Shown: positions 40,179 through 57,996 of the stretch, in pieces
Layout of the letters: every line of letters starts with the position of its first letter
How positions within the stretch are numbered: the first letter of the stretch is position 1
DNA from: Tistlia consotensis USBA 355
GTDB lineage: Bacteria; Pseudomonadota; Alphaproteobacteria; Kiloniellales; DSM-21159
Assembly (NCBI RefSeq): GCF_900177295.1
Contig: NZ_FWZX01000021.1
Location: 62,001 to 126,000 of the forward strand
DNA: 64,000 nt
Reading direction: 5' to 3'
The notes under the pieces: model-generated
What the model was told of the DNA's origin: nothing
The model's input: the letters and a program-made list of their open reading frames with translations, nothing else
Databases searched by the model: none
Made by a program: the position numbers and the translations under genes

Positions 40179-42012
40179 CGGCCGCTCGCCTCCGCAGGGC
40201 TCCGGTCCAGCGAGACGACGATCGAGCAGGGCGGCAGGCGGCCCTCCGCCAGGCCGTCCGCCGCTCCCTCCGCCAGCTCGAAGAGCAGCCGCCCGGGGGG
40301 CGGCGGCTCGGCGGGGCGCTCCTCGCGCTCCAGGTTGGCGTCGATCTGCAGCCGGCTGCCGTCGGTCAGCGTCCAGGTGACGGCGACGACGCCGTCGTGC
40401 TGCGCCCGGATGCGGCCGCAGTGGCCGCCGAGGCCGGCCAGGCGGGGCACGACCTCGCGGTGCCGGATCTCCAGCAGCCGGCGCACGAGGCCGAGCTGCC
40501 GCCGCCCGTCGGGATCGTCCAAGCGCTGCCAGTCGAGGGTCGAGGCGGCGAAGGTCGTCGGATCGTTGGGGTCCGGGATGTGCTGCCGGCTGGCCTCGTC
40601 GGCGAAGGCCGACCAGGCGCGGAACTCGAGGCGCCGGCCCTCTCGCACGGCCTCGGCCAGCTCTCCGCGGAAGTCGGTGAAGAAGCAGAAGGGCCGCCGC
40701 TCGGCCCATTCCTCGCCCATGAAGAGCAGCGGGATCGAGGGGCCGAGCAGCAGCAGCGCGGTCAGCAGCTCGAGCATCGGCCGGTCGATCAGGTCGCTCA
40801 GCCGCTCGCCGAAGGCGCGGTTGCCGACCTGGTCGTGGTTCTGCAGGAAGTCGACGAAGGCGACCGGCGGCAGGCCGGCGCTGGGCTCGCCGCGCGGCCG
40901 GTCGCCGAAGTGCTCCGAGAGCTCGCCCTGGTAGACGAAGCCCTCGGCGAGGCTGCGTGCCAGCTTCGCCCAGTGGTCGGCGGCGAAGTCGCGGTAGTAG
41001 CCCTCGCTCTCGCCGGTCACCGCGGCATGGACCGCGTTGTGGAAGTCGTCGTTCCACTCGGCGGTGAACAGCGGGGTGCCGCCCTCGGCGTCACGGCGGT
41101 GCAGACGGATCTCGTTGCTGCTGTCCTCGCTGGTCAGGTGGACATGCCGGTCGCGGATGCGTTCGCGCACCAGCCGCGCCATCTCCTCCAGGATCGGCTC
41201 CGGCGAGGGGTCGTGGATCTGGTCGATGGCGTCGAAGCGCAGGCCGTCGAGGCGGTACTCCTCCAGCCAGTACAGCACGTTCTCGCAGAAGAACCGCCGC
41301 ACCGGCGGCTTCTCGTAGGCGATGGCGCTGCCCCAGGGCGTCTGCCGGCCGGCATGGAAGAACTCGGGGGCGTAGAGGTGCAGGTAGTTCCCGTCCGGGC
41401 CGAAGTGGTTGTAGACGACGTCGAGCAGGACCATCAGGCCGCGGGCGTGGGCCGCGTCGACCAGGGCCTTGAGGCCTTCGGGCCCGCCGTAGGCCTCGTG
41501 CGGCGCATAGAGCAGCACGCCGTCGTAGCCCCAGCCGCGCCGGCCGGCGAACTGGGCGACCGGCATCAGCTCGATCGCCGTGACGCCGAGGCCGGCCAGG
41601 TGGTCGAGCCGCTCGGCGACGCCGGCGAAGGTCCCGGACCCGCTGAAGGTGCCGACATGCAGCTCGTAGATCACCGCCTCCTCCCAGGGCCGGCCGTGCC
41701 AGCCGGTCGTGCGCCAGCGCCAGGCGCCGGGATCGGCGAGCCGCGACAGCCCGTGGACGTCGCCGAGCTGCGCGCGCGCGGCGGGATCGGGGACGACCAG
41801 GCCGTCCTGCAGGCGGAAGCCGTAGCCGTCGCCGGGCGCGACCGCGTCGGTGGCCAGCTCGAACCAGCCGTCGTCGCTGCGCCTCATCGGCCGGTCCCGG
41901 CCGCCGCCATGCAGCCAGACCCGCGCCTGGGCCGGCGCCCAGAGCCGGAAGCGCGTGGTGCCGTCGCCGAGCGGCTCGGCGCCCCAGGTCCTGGCGGAGG
42001 CCGGGCAGTCGC

Positions 42013-42016
<4 letters not shown>
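40175..42016 (-). CDS. treZ: Maltooligosyltrehalose trehalohydrolase
   Basis: This is a GH13 enzyme of 613 aa. It has an N-terminal CBM48-like domain (ARTWGAEPLGDGTTRFRLWA). The barrel has YELHVGTFSGSGTF, LLDVVYNHFGPDGNYL, the nucleophile Asp in GLRFDAIDQIHDPS and the acid/base Glu in LTSEDSSNE. It releases free trehalose from TreY products. The GTG at 42016 overlaps the glgX stop (GTGA). Confidence 0.95.
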
Positions 42017-44100
<2,084 letters not shown>

Positions 44101-44113
44101 TCGTTCTGTCGTC

Positions 44114-46317
44114 CTAGGAAGAGGGGCGCAGGACCAGTACGCCGAGCGGCGGCAGGGTCAGGTCGAGCGAGGCGGGCCGGCCGTGCCAGCCCTCGCCGGA
44201 CGCGTCGGCCCGGCCGCCGTTGCCGACGTTGGAGCCGCCGTAGAGCTCGGCATCGCTGTTGAAGATCTCGTCCCAGCTGCCGCCCCTCGGCACGCCGACG
44301 CGGTAGCCGTGGCGCACCAGGGGCGTGAAGTTGCAGACCACGACGACGGGATCGCCGCCGTCCGCGCCGTTGCGCTGGTAGACGAAGACGCTGCTGTCGG
44401 CGTCGCTGGCGTCGATCCACTCGAAGCCGTCCGGCGCGCAGTCCCGCTCGTGCAGCGCCGGGTTGCCGCGGTAGAGCCGGTTGAGGTCGCGCACCAGGTG
44501 CTGCAGGCCGGCGTGGGCGGGATCGTCGCAGAGGTGCCAGTCGAGCGAGCGGTCGTGGCTCCACTCGCGCTCCTGGCCGAACTCGCCCCCCATGAACAGC
44601 AGCTTCTTGCCCGGATGGGTCCACATGAAGGCGAAGTAGGCGCGCAGGTTGGCGAACTTCTGCCAGCGGTCGCCGGGCATCTTGCCGAGCAGCGAGCCCT
44701 TGCCGTGCACCACCTCGTCGTGACTGAGCGGCAGGATGAAGTTCTCCGAGAAGGCGTAGTGCAGGCCGAAGGTCACGCGGTCGTGGTGATGGCGGCGGTA
44801 GATCGGGTCGCGGCTGATGTAGTCCAGGCTGTCGTGCATCCAGCCCATGTTCCACTTGTAGCCGAAGCCCAGGCCGCCGCTGTAGACCGGCCGGCTGACC
44901 TGGGGCCAGGCGGTCGACTCCTCGGCGATGGTGACGGCGCCGGGATTGTCGGCGTAGACCCGGGTGTTGGTCTCGCGCAGGAAGGCGATCGCCTCCAGGT
45001 TCTCGTTGCCGCCGTGCGCGTTCGGCAGCCACTCGCCGGGCTTGCGGCTGTAGTCGAGGTAGAGCATCGAGGCGACGGCGTCGACCCTGAGCGCGTCGAC
45101 GTGGAAGCGCTCCAGCCAGAACAGGGCGTTGGCCTGCAGGAAGTTGGCGACCTCGCGGCGGCCGAAGTTGTAGATCAGCGTGTTCCAGTCCTGATGGAAG
45201 CCGAGCCGCGGGTCCTCGTGCTCGTAGAGCGCGGTGCCGTCGAAGCGCGCGAGGCCGTGCACGTCGCTCGGGAAGTGCGCCGGCACCCAGTCGACGATGA
45301 CGCCGAGCCCGGCCTCGTGGCAGCGCTCGACCAGGCGCGCGAAGCCCTCGGGCGGGCCGAAGCGCGCGGTCGGCGCGAACAGCCCGATCGGCTGGTAGCC
45401 CCAGGACCCGGCGAAGGGATGCTCGCTGACCGGCAGGAACTCGAGGTGCGTGAAGCCCATGTCCCGGGCATAGGGAATCAGCAGGTCGCCGATCGTGTCG
45501 TAGTCGAGCAGGGAATCGCCGTCGCCACGCCGCCAGGAGCCGAGATGCACCTCGTAGATCGAGATCGGCGCCGCCAGCGCCTGGCGCGCCTGCCGGCCCT
45601 CCATCCAGTCGGCGTCCCGCCAGTCGCGTGCCGGCAGCCCCTCGACCAGCGAGGCGGTCCGGGGCGGCGCCTCCTGGCGGAACGACAGCGGGTCCGACTT
45701 GAGCGGCAGCTGCTCGCCCCGGGGACCGACGATCTCGTACTTGTAGAGCGCGCCGCGCTCCAGGCCCGGCACGAAGAGCTCCCAGACGCCGGCTTCGTGG
45801 CGCCGGCGCATCGGATGGCGCCGGCCGTCCCAGGCGTTGAACTCGCCGACCACGCTGACCCGCTGGGCGTTCGGCGCCCAGACCGCGAAGGCCACGCCCG
45901 CGACGCCGTCCAGCGTGAGCGGATGGGCGCCGAGCCGCTCGAACAGCCGGCGGTGCCGGCCCTCGGCCAGCAGGTGGACGTCGAGCTCGCCGAGCACCGG
46001 GGGGAAGCGGTAGGGATCCTCGGCCTGCCAGCTGCGCTCGCCGGCCGTCATCTCCAGGCGATAGGCGAAGCGCTTCTTGCGGCGCGGCACCGGGCCGGCG
46101 AAGAAGCCTTCCGGATGGACGCGCTCCAGCCGCGCGGCCACCTTGCCGGTCTTGGCGTCGAGCACCGCGACCTCGGCGGCCGGCGGCGCGAAGACCGAGA
46201 CGGTCAGCGGCGCGCCGTCGCCGCCGTGCATGCCGAGCACCGAGAAGGGGTCGCCATGGCGGCCGCGGACGATCGCCTCGACCGCGCTGTGATCCCTGGG
46301 CAAGGCAGTCTCGCTGT

Positions 46318-46321
<4 letters not shown>
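44114..46321 (-). CDS. glgB: 1,4-alpha-glucan branching enzyme
   Basis: This is a GH13 branching enzyme of 735 aa. Two N-terminal carbohydrate-binding modules ([10 protein letters not shown], then [20 protein letters not shown]) precede the barrel, with [11 protein letters not shown], nucleophile Asp in [17 protein letters not shown], Glu in [10 protein letters not shown] and [14 protein letters not shown]. It introduces alpha-1,6 branches into the glucan made by GlgE. The ATG at 46321 overlaps the stop of the treS fusion gene (ATGA). Confidence 0.96.
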
Positions 46322-49695
<3,374 letters not shown>

Positions 49696-49708
49696 CTCGC
49701 CGGTCCTC

Positions 49709-51805
49709 CTACCGCGGCGCGCCCGGCGGGATCAGCCGCCAGATCGCGTAGGGGCGCTGCCGCGGGTCGAGCCACAGGTGCTGGACCTTGCCGTGCCAGG
49801 TGAAGTGGCTGCCGGTGACCAGGTCCTCGACCTCGATCGCCGCCTCGTCCGGCAGCCCGAACTCCCAGAGCGGCACCTCGAAGTGGGCGCCCTGGGCGTT
49901 GTGCGGGTCGAGATTGACCGCGAACAGCAGGAAGCTCGACAGGTCGGCCGTGCGCTTGCCGTAGTAGAGGATGCTGTCGTTCCAGGCGTTGTAGAAGGCG
50001 ATGTTGGTGAAGTCCTGCAGCGCCGGATGGCGGCGTCTCAGGTCGTTGACCAGCCGCACGTCGTCCTTGACGTTGCCGGGCCGGTCCCAGTCCCAGGCGC
50101 GGATCTCGTACTTCTCGGAGTTGAGGTACTCCTCCTTGCCCGGCACGGCGGCCGCCTCGCAGAGCTCGAAGCCGCTGTAGATGCCGTAGTTGCCGGCCAG
50201 GGTCGCGGCCAGCACCAGGCGCACGCGGAAGCCGGCGCGGCCGCTGTGCTGCAGGTAGTAGGGATTGATGTCCGGCGTGTTGACGAAGAAGTTCGGCCGC
50301 ATGGTGTGGCGGCAGTCCTCCCGGGTCAGCTCGGTCAGGTACTCGGCCAGCTCCTGCTTGTGGTTGCGCCAGGTGAAGTAGGAGTAGGACTGGCTGAAGC
50401 CGATCTTGGCCAGGCGCTTCATGACCTTCGGGCGGGTGAAGGCCTCGGCCAGGAAGATCGCCTCCGGATGCTGCGCCCGGATCTCGCCGATCAGCCACTC
50501 CCAGAAGGGGAAGGGCTTGGTGTGCGGGTTGTCGACGCGGAAGATCGTGACGCCCTGCTCGATCCAGAAGCGCACCACGTCGCGCAGGGCGTGCCAGAGC
50601 CCCGGGATGGCGTCGCGGTAGAAGTGGACGTTGACGATGTCCTCGTATTTCTTCGGCGGGTTCTCGGCGAACTTGATGGTGCCGTCGGGCCGCCAGTCGA
50701 ACCATTCCGGATGCTGCCTGATCCAGGGATGGTCGGGCGAGCACTGGATGGCGAAGTCGAGGGCGATCTCCAGGCCGTGGTCGCGGGCCGCCGCGACCAG
50801 CCGCCGGAAGTCCTCGAGGCTGCCGAGCTCCGGGTGGATCGCGTCGTGGCCGCCTTCGGCCGCGCCGATCGCGTAGGGGCTGCCGGGGTCGTCGGCCTCG
50901 GCGATCAGGCTGTTGTTGCGGCCCTTGCGGTTGGTCCGGCCGATCGGGTGGATCGGCGGGAAGTAGAGCACGTCGAAGCCGAGCTCGCGGACGTAGGGCA
51001 GGCGGGCGACCACGTCGTCGAAGGTGCCGTGGCGCCCGGCGTCGCCCGACTGCGAGCGCGGCATCAGCTCGTACCAGGCGCTGAAGGCGGCGGCCGGCCG
51101 GTCGGCGAAGACCTGCAGGACCTTGTGGCGCGTCAGGTTCGTGCGCGGGCCTGCCTGGTGCATCAGCGCCGCCGCGTCGTCGCCCATCAGCAGGGCGAAG
51201 CGGTCGCCCTCGGCGGTCCCCGCGCGCAGCTCCCTGTCGAGCCGCTTCAGGGCCTTGCGCTGCTCGGCCGTGCCGCGCGTGCCGTCGGCCGCGGCCTTGG
51301 CGACGAGGCGGCAGCCCTCCTCGATCTCCAGGCCGATGGCGAGGCCGGCGCCGTACTTCTTCGAGACCTCGCTGCGCCAGCTGGCGAAGAGGTCGCGCCA
51401 GGCGGCGATGCTGTAGTCGTAGAGCCGGTTCTCCGGCAGCGTGATCGAGCCGTGCCAGCGGTCGTTGTCGAACAGCACCATCGGCGCCTCGGTCCAGGCC
51501 GTGGTGCCGGCCGGGCGGAGCAGAAGGGCGGCGTCGATGGCGTCGTGGCCGTCGCCGAAGATGTCCGCCTCGACCGCGAGGTGGCCGCCGGCGACGGCCT
51601 TCGCCGGGAAGCGCCCGCCGTCGATCTCGGGGCTGACCGCCTCGATCGCGATGCGCTCGGCGGCCAGGGCCTCGAGGCGGGCGTCGGCCGGGTCGGCCGT
51701 CGCCGCTCCCGGCCGTCGCGGGCGCGAGCGCGCAGCGGCCCCGGGCGGCCGGCGGGTCTTGCGGGCCGCCTCGGCCGCTCCGGCTTTCGGTTTCTTAGGC
51801 GTCAC
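49709..51805 (-). CDS. glgE: Alpha-1,4-glucan:maltose-1-phosphate maltosyltransferase
   Basis: This is a GH13_3 enzyme of 698 aa that extends alpha-glucans with maltose from maltose-1-phosphate. The nucleophile Asp is in FRVDNPHTKPFPFWEW, the acid/base Glu in IFLAEAFTRPKVM, and YFPPIHPIGRTNRKG is the usual signature. The first 50 or so residues are a basic Pro/Ala/Arg tail not seen in most GlgE proteins. The GTG at 51805 has GGGAGG twelve bases upstream, a little far; an earlier start is possible. It is the first gene of the operon and has an EcfG-type promoter at 52041-52066. No glgA or glgC is in the window. Confidence 0.95.
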   Translation of the reverse strand: MTPKKPKAGAAEAARKTRRPPGAAARSRPRRPGAATADPADARLEALAAERIAIEAVSPEIDGGRFPAKAVAGGHLAVEADIFGDGHDAIDAALLLRPAGTTAWTEAPMVLFDNDRWHGSITLPENRLYDYSIAAWRDLFASWRSEVSKKYGAGLAIGLEIEEGCRLVAKAAADGTRGTAEQRKALKRLDRELRAGTAEGDRFALLMGDDAAALMHQAGPRTNLTRHKVLQVFADRPAAAFSAWYELMPRSQSGDAGRHGTFDDVVARLPYVRELGFDVLYFPPIHPIGRTNRKGRNNSLIAEADDPGSPYAIGAAEGGHDAIHPELGSLEDFRRLVAAARDHGLEIALDFAIQCSPDHPWIRQHPEWFDWRPDGTIKFAENPPKKYEDIVNVHFYRDAIPGLWHALRDVVRFWIEQGVTIFRVDNPHTKPFPFWEWLIGEIRAQHPEAIFLAEAFTRPKVMKRLAKIGFSQSYSYFTWRNHKQELAEYLTELTREDCRHTMRPNFFVNTPDINPYYLQHSGRAGFRVRLVLAATLAGNYGIYSGFELCEAAAVPGKEEYLNSEKYEIRAWDWDRPGNVKDDVRLVNDLRRRHPALQDFTNIAFYNAWNDSILYYGKRTADLSSFLLFAVNLDPHNAQGAHFEVPLWEFGLPDEAAIEVEDLVTGSHFTWHGKVQHLWLDPRQRPYAIWRLIPPGAPR

Positions 51806-52040
51806 GTCGTCAATTCGCCTCCCAGCGCCTGCCGGTGGTGTCTTGCGATGGTCCGCCGACGACACGGCTCCGTTGCTGCCTTCGCGGTGCGTCCAGCCGT
51901 CGGCCGTGCCGCGAGGGAGCCGGGGGCTCTCTTGTCCGGCCGGTCGTGCGGCAAAGGCAGCCACCGAACGAGGAGTCCGGTGCCGCTTCGCAACCGGCCG
52001 CCATTTCCTATGCCGAGGAGTCTAGACACTCTGTGCCCCT

Positions 52041-52066
52041 AACGCAAAAGGCCTCCGTGTCGTTCC
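52041..52066 (-). promoter_or_regulatory. EcfG-type (general stress response) promoter of the glgE operon
   Basis: Read on the minus strand, GGAAC (52062-52066) and CGTT (52041-52044) are separated by exactly 17 bp, the consensus recognised by EcfG sigma factors of Alphaproteobacteria. It points to glgE, leaving a leader of about 230 nt to the chosen start. Confidence 0.75.
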
Positions 52067-52134
52067 CGGCGACGCTGTCGGCTCGCCCTCGACGGAAAAA
52101 TCGAGGGGAATGAATGCACTAGCGTCACGAAATC

Positions 52135-52217
52135 TAGTTAGTAAATCAATTGTGTCGATCGCTAACTATATTGGAGATGTGATCAATCGTCATTGACATC
52201 GTTAATCTGTATTAACG
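52135..52217. promoter_or_regulatory. AT-rich island with two inverted repeats
   Basis: TAGTTAG (52135-52141) is inverted at CTAACTA (52162-52168), and CGTTAAT-ctgt-ATTAACG (52200-52217) is a perfect 7-bp palindrome. A TTGACA (52193-52198) touches the palindrome, but no matching -10 is seen. It is likely a protein-binding region serving glgE, the kinase gene or both. Confidence 0.45.
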
Positions 52218-52428
52218 AATTTCCGCTGTGCGAGCGGCGTTTTGTGTTGCCGCTTGCTGGCCGCCATAGTAATCACCGAGGACGATGCGAGATGCTCGGC
52301 AGACTGCCCAGCGAATTCCAACTCTGCTCTTGACGAAGTCCCGCAGTGCGCGGCGACGCTGCCGCCGGGGGCGGCCGGACCGGGCCATTCCTGGCAGTCT
52401 TGCGCGCCGGCCTGCGGCACCGCGCCGG

Positions 52429-52524
52429 ATCTCGGGCCGGATCTCGGGCCGGATCTCGGGCCGGATCTCGGGCCGGATCTCGGGCCGGATCTCGGGCCGG
52501 ATCTCGGGCCGGATCTCGGGCCGG
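52429..52524. repeat. Eight perfect 12-bp tandem repeats
   Basis: ATCTCGGGCCGG is repeated eight times without error, followed by a degenerate ninth unit and then the kinase start 20 bases later. Perfect identity implies recent expansion and likely copy-number variation between strains. Twelve bases keep the frame, so an upstream start would give the kinase a repeated Ala-Gly-Ser-Arg leader. Confidence 0.92.
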
Positions 52525-52543
52525 ACGTCGGGATGACCGGACC

Positions 52544-55270
<2,727 letters not shown>

Positions 55271-55280
55271 GGCGGCGCCG

Positions 55281-56738
55281 TCAGCCGCCGAGCGGGAAGC
55301 GGACCTGCCAGCGCAGGCCTTGCGGCGCGAAGTCGAGCTCGGCCCGCCCCGAGATCGCGTCGGGCACCAGCTTCTCCAGCATCAGGCGCCCGAAGCCGGA
55401 GGCTTCCGGCTCGACGACCGGCGGGCCGCCGGATTCCTGCCAGACCAGCAGCAGCGTCGGCGCGTCCGGCTCGCCCTCGAGGCGCCAGCGGATCCCGACC
55501 GTGCCGCCCTCGCTGGACAGCGCCCCGAACTTGGTGGCGTTGGTCGAGAGCTCGTGGATCGCCAGCGCCAGGTTCTGGGCCTGGTTGGCGCCGAGCTCGA
55601 TGGCCGGTCCCTCGATCGAGACCGCCTCGCGCGGGCCTTCGGGCAGATAGGCGAGCTGGTCGTCGATCAGCTCCTCCAGCGAGGCGCCGGCCCAGGCGCG
55701 GTTGACCAGGATGTCGTGGGCCCCGGCGAGCGCGCTGAGCCGCGCCGAGAAGCGCTTGATGAATTCCGCCGGGCTCTCGATGTTGCGCGCGGTCTGGCGG
55801 GCGATCGCCTGGACGATCATCAGGATGTTCTTGGTGCGGTGGGTCAGCTCGCGCAGCACGATGCGCAGCTGGTTCTCGACCGCCTTCTCCTCGGTGATGT
55901 CGATGGCGACGCAGGCGATGCCGGTGATCGCCTCGGCCTCGTGCAGCGGCTCGATGAAGAGCTTGAACCAGCGGTCGCCCTCGGCCGACGGGAAGGGCAC
56001 CTCGACGACCGTGGTCTCGCCGCTCTCCAGTACCGCCCGCTTGGCCGGCTCGACGCTGGCCAGCGTCGCCTCGGGCAGCATCATCTCGCGGTCGCTGCGC
56101 CCGATGAAGGCCTCGTCCGTCAGCGGCGCGGGCGGATTGTACATCCAGGTGTAGGTCAGGTCGCGGTCCTGCTGGAAGACCGTGATCCCCGAGCCGCGCA
56201 GCGTCAGGTCGAAGCGCTGACTCGTCTCGCGCAGCTCGCGGGTCCGCGCATCGAGCGTCCGGTTCAGCTCGGTCTCGGCCTTGCGCAGCTTCTCCGTGGT
56301 CTCGCGGTGCGCCGCGATCTCGCTCTTCAGCTCCTCGTTGACCTGCTGCAGCTCGGCCGGCGACAGCAGCGACAGGAAGCTCGGTACCAGCGACCAGACG
56401 GTCATCGCGGTGTAGAGCGAGACGATGGCGGTCGCCGCCTTGAGCAGGCCCTGGGCGACATAGGCCGGAAACCAGAGGGTGACGACCTCGGACAGGTGCG
56501 TCAGCGCGCAGAGAAAGATGAACAGCGCGAAGAGATAGGCGATCCGGCGCTCGACCGGCCGCAGCCCCTCGCGGCGCTTCAGGAACGACAGGATGGCCAG
56601 GGGGATCGCCAGGTAGGCGAGGGCGATCAGGGCGTCGGAGCCGGCGTGCAGCGCCACCAGGTCGGGCCGCCAGAGCAGGCAGGAGCCGTGTGGCATGAAG
56701 GCGGCCGCGCCGAAGAGGTATTGCAGCAGGCTATCCAT
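55281..56738 (-). CDS. HWE-family histidine kinase with ethylene-receptor-like copper-binding membrane domain
   Basis: This is a 485-aa kinase. Residues 1-115 form three membrane helices with the pattern of plant ETR1 and its bacterial relatives: FMPHGSCLLWRPDLVALH, SDALIALAYLAIP (Asp35) and FIFLCALTHLSEVVTLW (Cys77, His81). The Cys-x3-His pair and the Asp correspond to the copper and ethylene-binding residues of ETR1. A coiled coil, a PAS domain and an HWE kinase core follow (ELTHRTKNILMIVQAIARQT; HELSTNATKFGAL). HWE kinases commonly phosphorylate PhyR, encoded 1.3 kb away, so it may start the general stress response. Start at 56738; a GTG at 56750 is possible. Confidence 0.9.
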   Translation of the reverse strand: MDSLLQYLFGAAAFMPHGSCLLWRPDLVALHAGSDALIALAYLAIPLAILSFLKRREGLRPVERRIAYLFALFIFLCALTHLSEVVTLWFPAYVAQGLLKAATAIVSLYTAMTVWSLVPSFLSLLSPAELQQVNEELKSEIAAHRETTEKLRKAETELNRTLDARTRELRETSQRFDLTLRGSGITVFQQDRDLTYTWMYNPPAPLTDEAFIGRSDREMMLPEATLASVEPAKRAVLESGETTVVEVPFPSAEGDRWFKLFIEPLHEAEAITGIACVAIDITEEKAVENQLRIVLRELTHRTKNILMIVQAIARQTARNIESPAEFIKRFSARLSALAGAHDILVNRAWAGASLEELIDDQLAYLPEGPREAVSIEGPAIELGANQAQNLALAIHELSTNATKFGALSSEGGTVGIRWRLEGEPDAPTLLLVWQESGGPPVVEPEASGFGRLMLEKLVPDAISGRAELDFAPQGLRWQVRFPLGG

Positions 56739-56910
56739 CGTCGCATCCACACTTCATGGGCGCCGGGCCCTCCCTATCACCGGCCGGCGGAGGTCGGCAA
56801 CGCGCCCGGCCCGGCGCGGCAGCCGGACAGGCAAAGCGCCACGGCTCTCGGTCCGCGAGAGCCGTGGCCATTCGATCGCTCGAACAAAGGGGGGCGCCCC
56901 GACCGCCGGA

Positions 56911-57738
56911 TCAGTCGACGGCGTGTGCGGCCCGGTCCGCGAGCTCGTCGAGCAGGGTCTCCGACAGGCCGGTGATGATCGTCCAGGATTCCGCGATGGC
57001 ATCGCCGATGTCGTAGTTTTCGTCCGTCGTCGCCGGGGTCGCGGTCAGCGTCGGCGCCGCGGGCGTCGTGGCCGGCAGCGGCGCGGCGGGGGACGGAGTC
57101 GCCGCCTCGGCCGACGAGATCAGCCCGACGCCACCCGGCGCGCTGGCCGCGGGCTGCCGGGGGGATGCGGCCGAGTCGGCCTGGGCGAGGGGGGCGCGCC
57201 CGGAGTACAGCTCGCCGGGCGCGTCGCCGCTCTTTCCGGCCGCCGCCGGGGCGCCATCGGGGCCCGTGTCGGCGATGCGCCTGTCGCTCCCGGTCTGCTT
57301 CAGCCGCGCCTCGGTCAGCGCGGCGGCGAGGTCGCTCAGAAGGCCGTGGTCCAACTCGCCGTCGGACAGCCGGTCGTGGGCGCGCTGGAAGGCGCGGATC
57401 GCGCTGCGCGTCTGCGGTCCCATCCTGCCGTCGACCGGCCCGGGATCGAAGCCGAGCTGGGCCAGCGACGCCTGGGTCCGGCGCACCACCGCTTCCTGGC
57501 GGTCGAGGGGCAGGGCGGCGGTCGCGGCGGCGCGGTCCGGCTGGCGGGCCGGGGTGCGGTAGACCGGCGTCCGGGTCTCCGTCGACGACGGCTGGAACAG
57601 CGTCACGGGTCCCGGCGCCTGCGCCTGCCGGGCGGCGGACGCGCCGGCCTCGGCGCCCCGGGCGGGCGTGTGGCAGGCGGCCGCGATCAGCAGGAAGCTC
57701 GCCGCGGCGGCGGGAAGGTAGCCAAGTGGGCGGGTCAT
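56911..57738 (-). CDS. Lipoprotein with peptidoglycan-binding domain
   Basis: This is a 275-aa envelope protein. The signal LPAAAASFLLIAAACH ends in a lipobox-like IAAAC, so Cys is probably lipidated. A PG_binding_1 domain follows (RRTQASLAQLGFDPGPVDGRMGPQTRSAIRAFQRAH). The rest is Ala/Pro-rich linker and a short conserved-looking C-terminal helix (IAESWTIITGLSETLLDEL). GGAGG precedes the ATG. An EcfG-type promoter lies about 110 bases upstream (57847-57872), so it should be induced with the general stress response, probably for cell-wall maintenance. Confidence 0.85.
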   Translation of the reverse strand: MTRPLGYLPAAAASFLLIAAACHTPARGAEAGASAARQAQAPGPVTLFQPSSTETRTPVYRTPARQPDRAAATAALPLDRQEAVVRRTQASLAQLGFDPGPVDGRMGPQTRSAIRAFQRAHDRLSDGELDHGLLSDLAAALTEARLKQTGSDRRIADTGPDGAPAAAGKSGDAPGELYSGRAPLAQADSAASPRQPAASAPGGVGLISSAEAATPSPAAPLPATTPAAPTLTATPATTDENYDIGDAIAESWTIITGLSETLLDELADRAAHAVD

Positions 57739-57846
57739 CTCTGTCCTCCGGGACCTGAGCCTGAATGCAGTCCCCCCGCAACCGCCGTCGCCCCCGATGG
57801 CGGTGTCCTCCAAGTCCACCCGATCCGAATGTCGTTGTGTCTGCGA

Positions 57847-57872
57847 AACGCGGTGCCCGCTCGGGAAGTTCC
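57847..57872 (-). promoter_or_regulatory. EcfG-type promoter of the lipoprotein gene
   Basis: On the minus strand GGAAC (57868-57872) and CGTTT (CGTT at 57847-57850) are spaced by exactly 17 bp, identical in form to the site before glgE. It lies just beyond the phyR terminator, so the lipoprotein gene has its own stress-controlled start. Confidence 0.78.
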
Positions 57873-57910
57873 CGCCTGGCCGGCGCCGCGGCCGGCACCG
57901 CTCGGCCAAG

Positions 57911-57946
57911 AAAAAAGACCGGCCGGAGCGCAGGCTCCGGCCGGTC
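57911..57946 (-). terminator. Intrinsic terminator of phyR
   Basis: On the minus strand a perfect 13-bp stem (GACCGGCCGGAGC, 57917-57929, with its complement at 57934-57946) and a 4-nt loop are followed by six T residues (57911-57916). It lies about 50 bases after the phyR stop. Confidence 0.9.
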
Positions 57947-57996
57947 GTTCCCGGCCCGGATTTGGAGAGCCGCGCGGGCGCGCGGTCGGCCCTGTC

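Larger units (their letters stand above)
51806..52543. other. Large divergent control region between glgE and the histidine kinase gene
   Basis: I find no convincing gene in these 738 bases. They hold the EcfG-type promoter of glgE (52041-52066), an AT-rich island at about 52110-52230 with two inverted repeats, and the eight-copy 12-bp repeat (52429-52524) just before the kinase start. The AT-rich island contrasts sharply with the GC-rich surroundings. Confidence 0.6.

Noticed and set aside
52193-52198. TTGACA as a -35 box for the sensor kinase gene
   Set aside because: No -10-like hexamer occurs at 16-18 bp, so I did not call a promoter.
52429-52524. Regular repeat array that could suggest CRISPR
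   Set aside because: The 12-bp units are head to tail with no spacers, so this is a simple tandem repeat.
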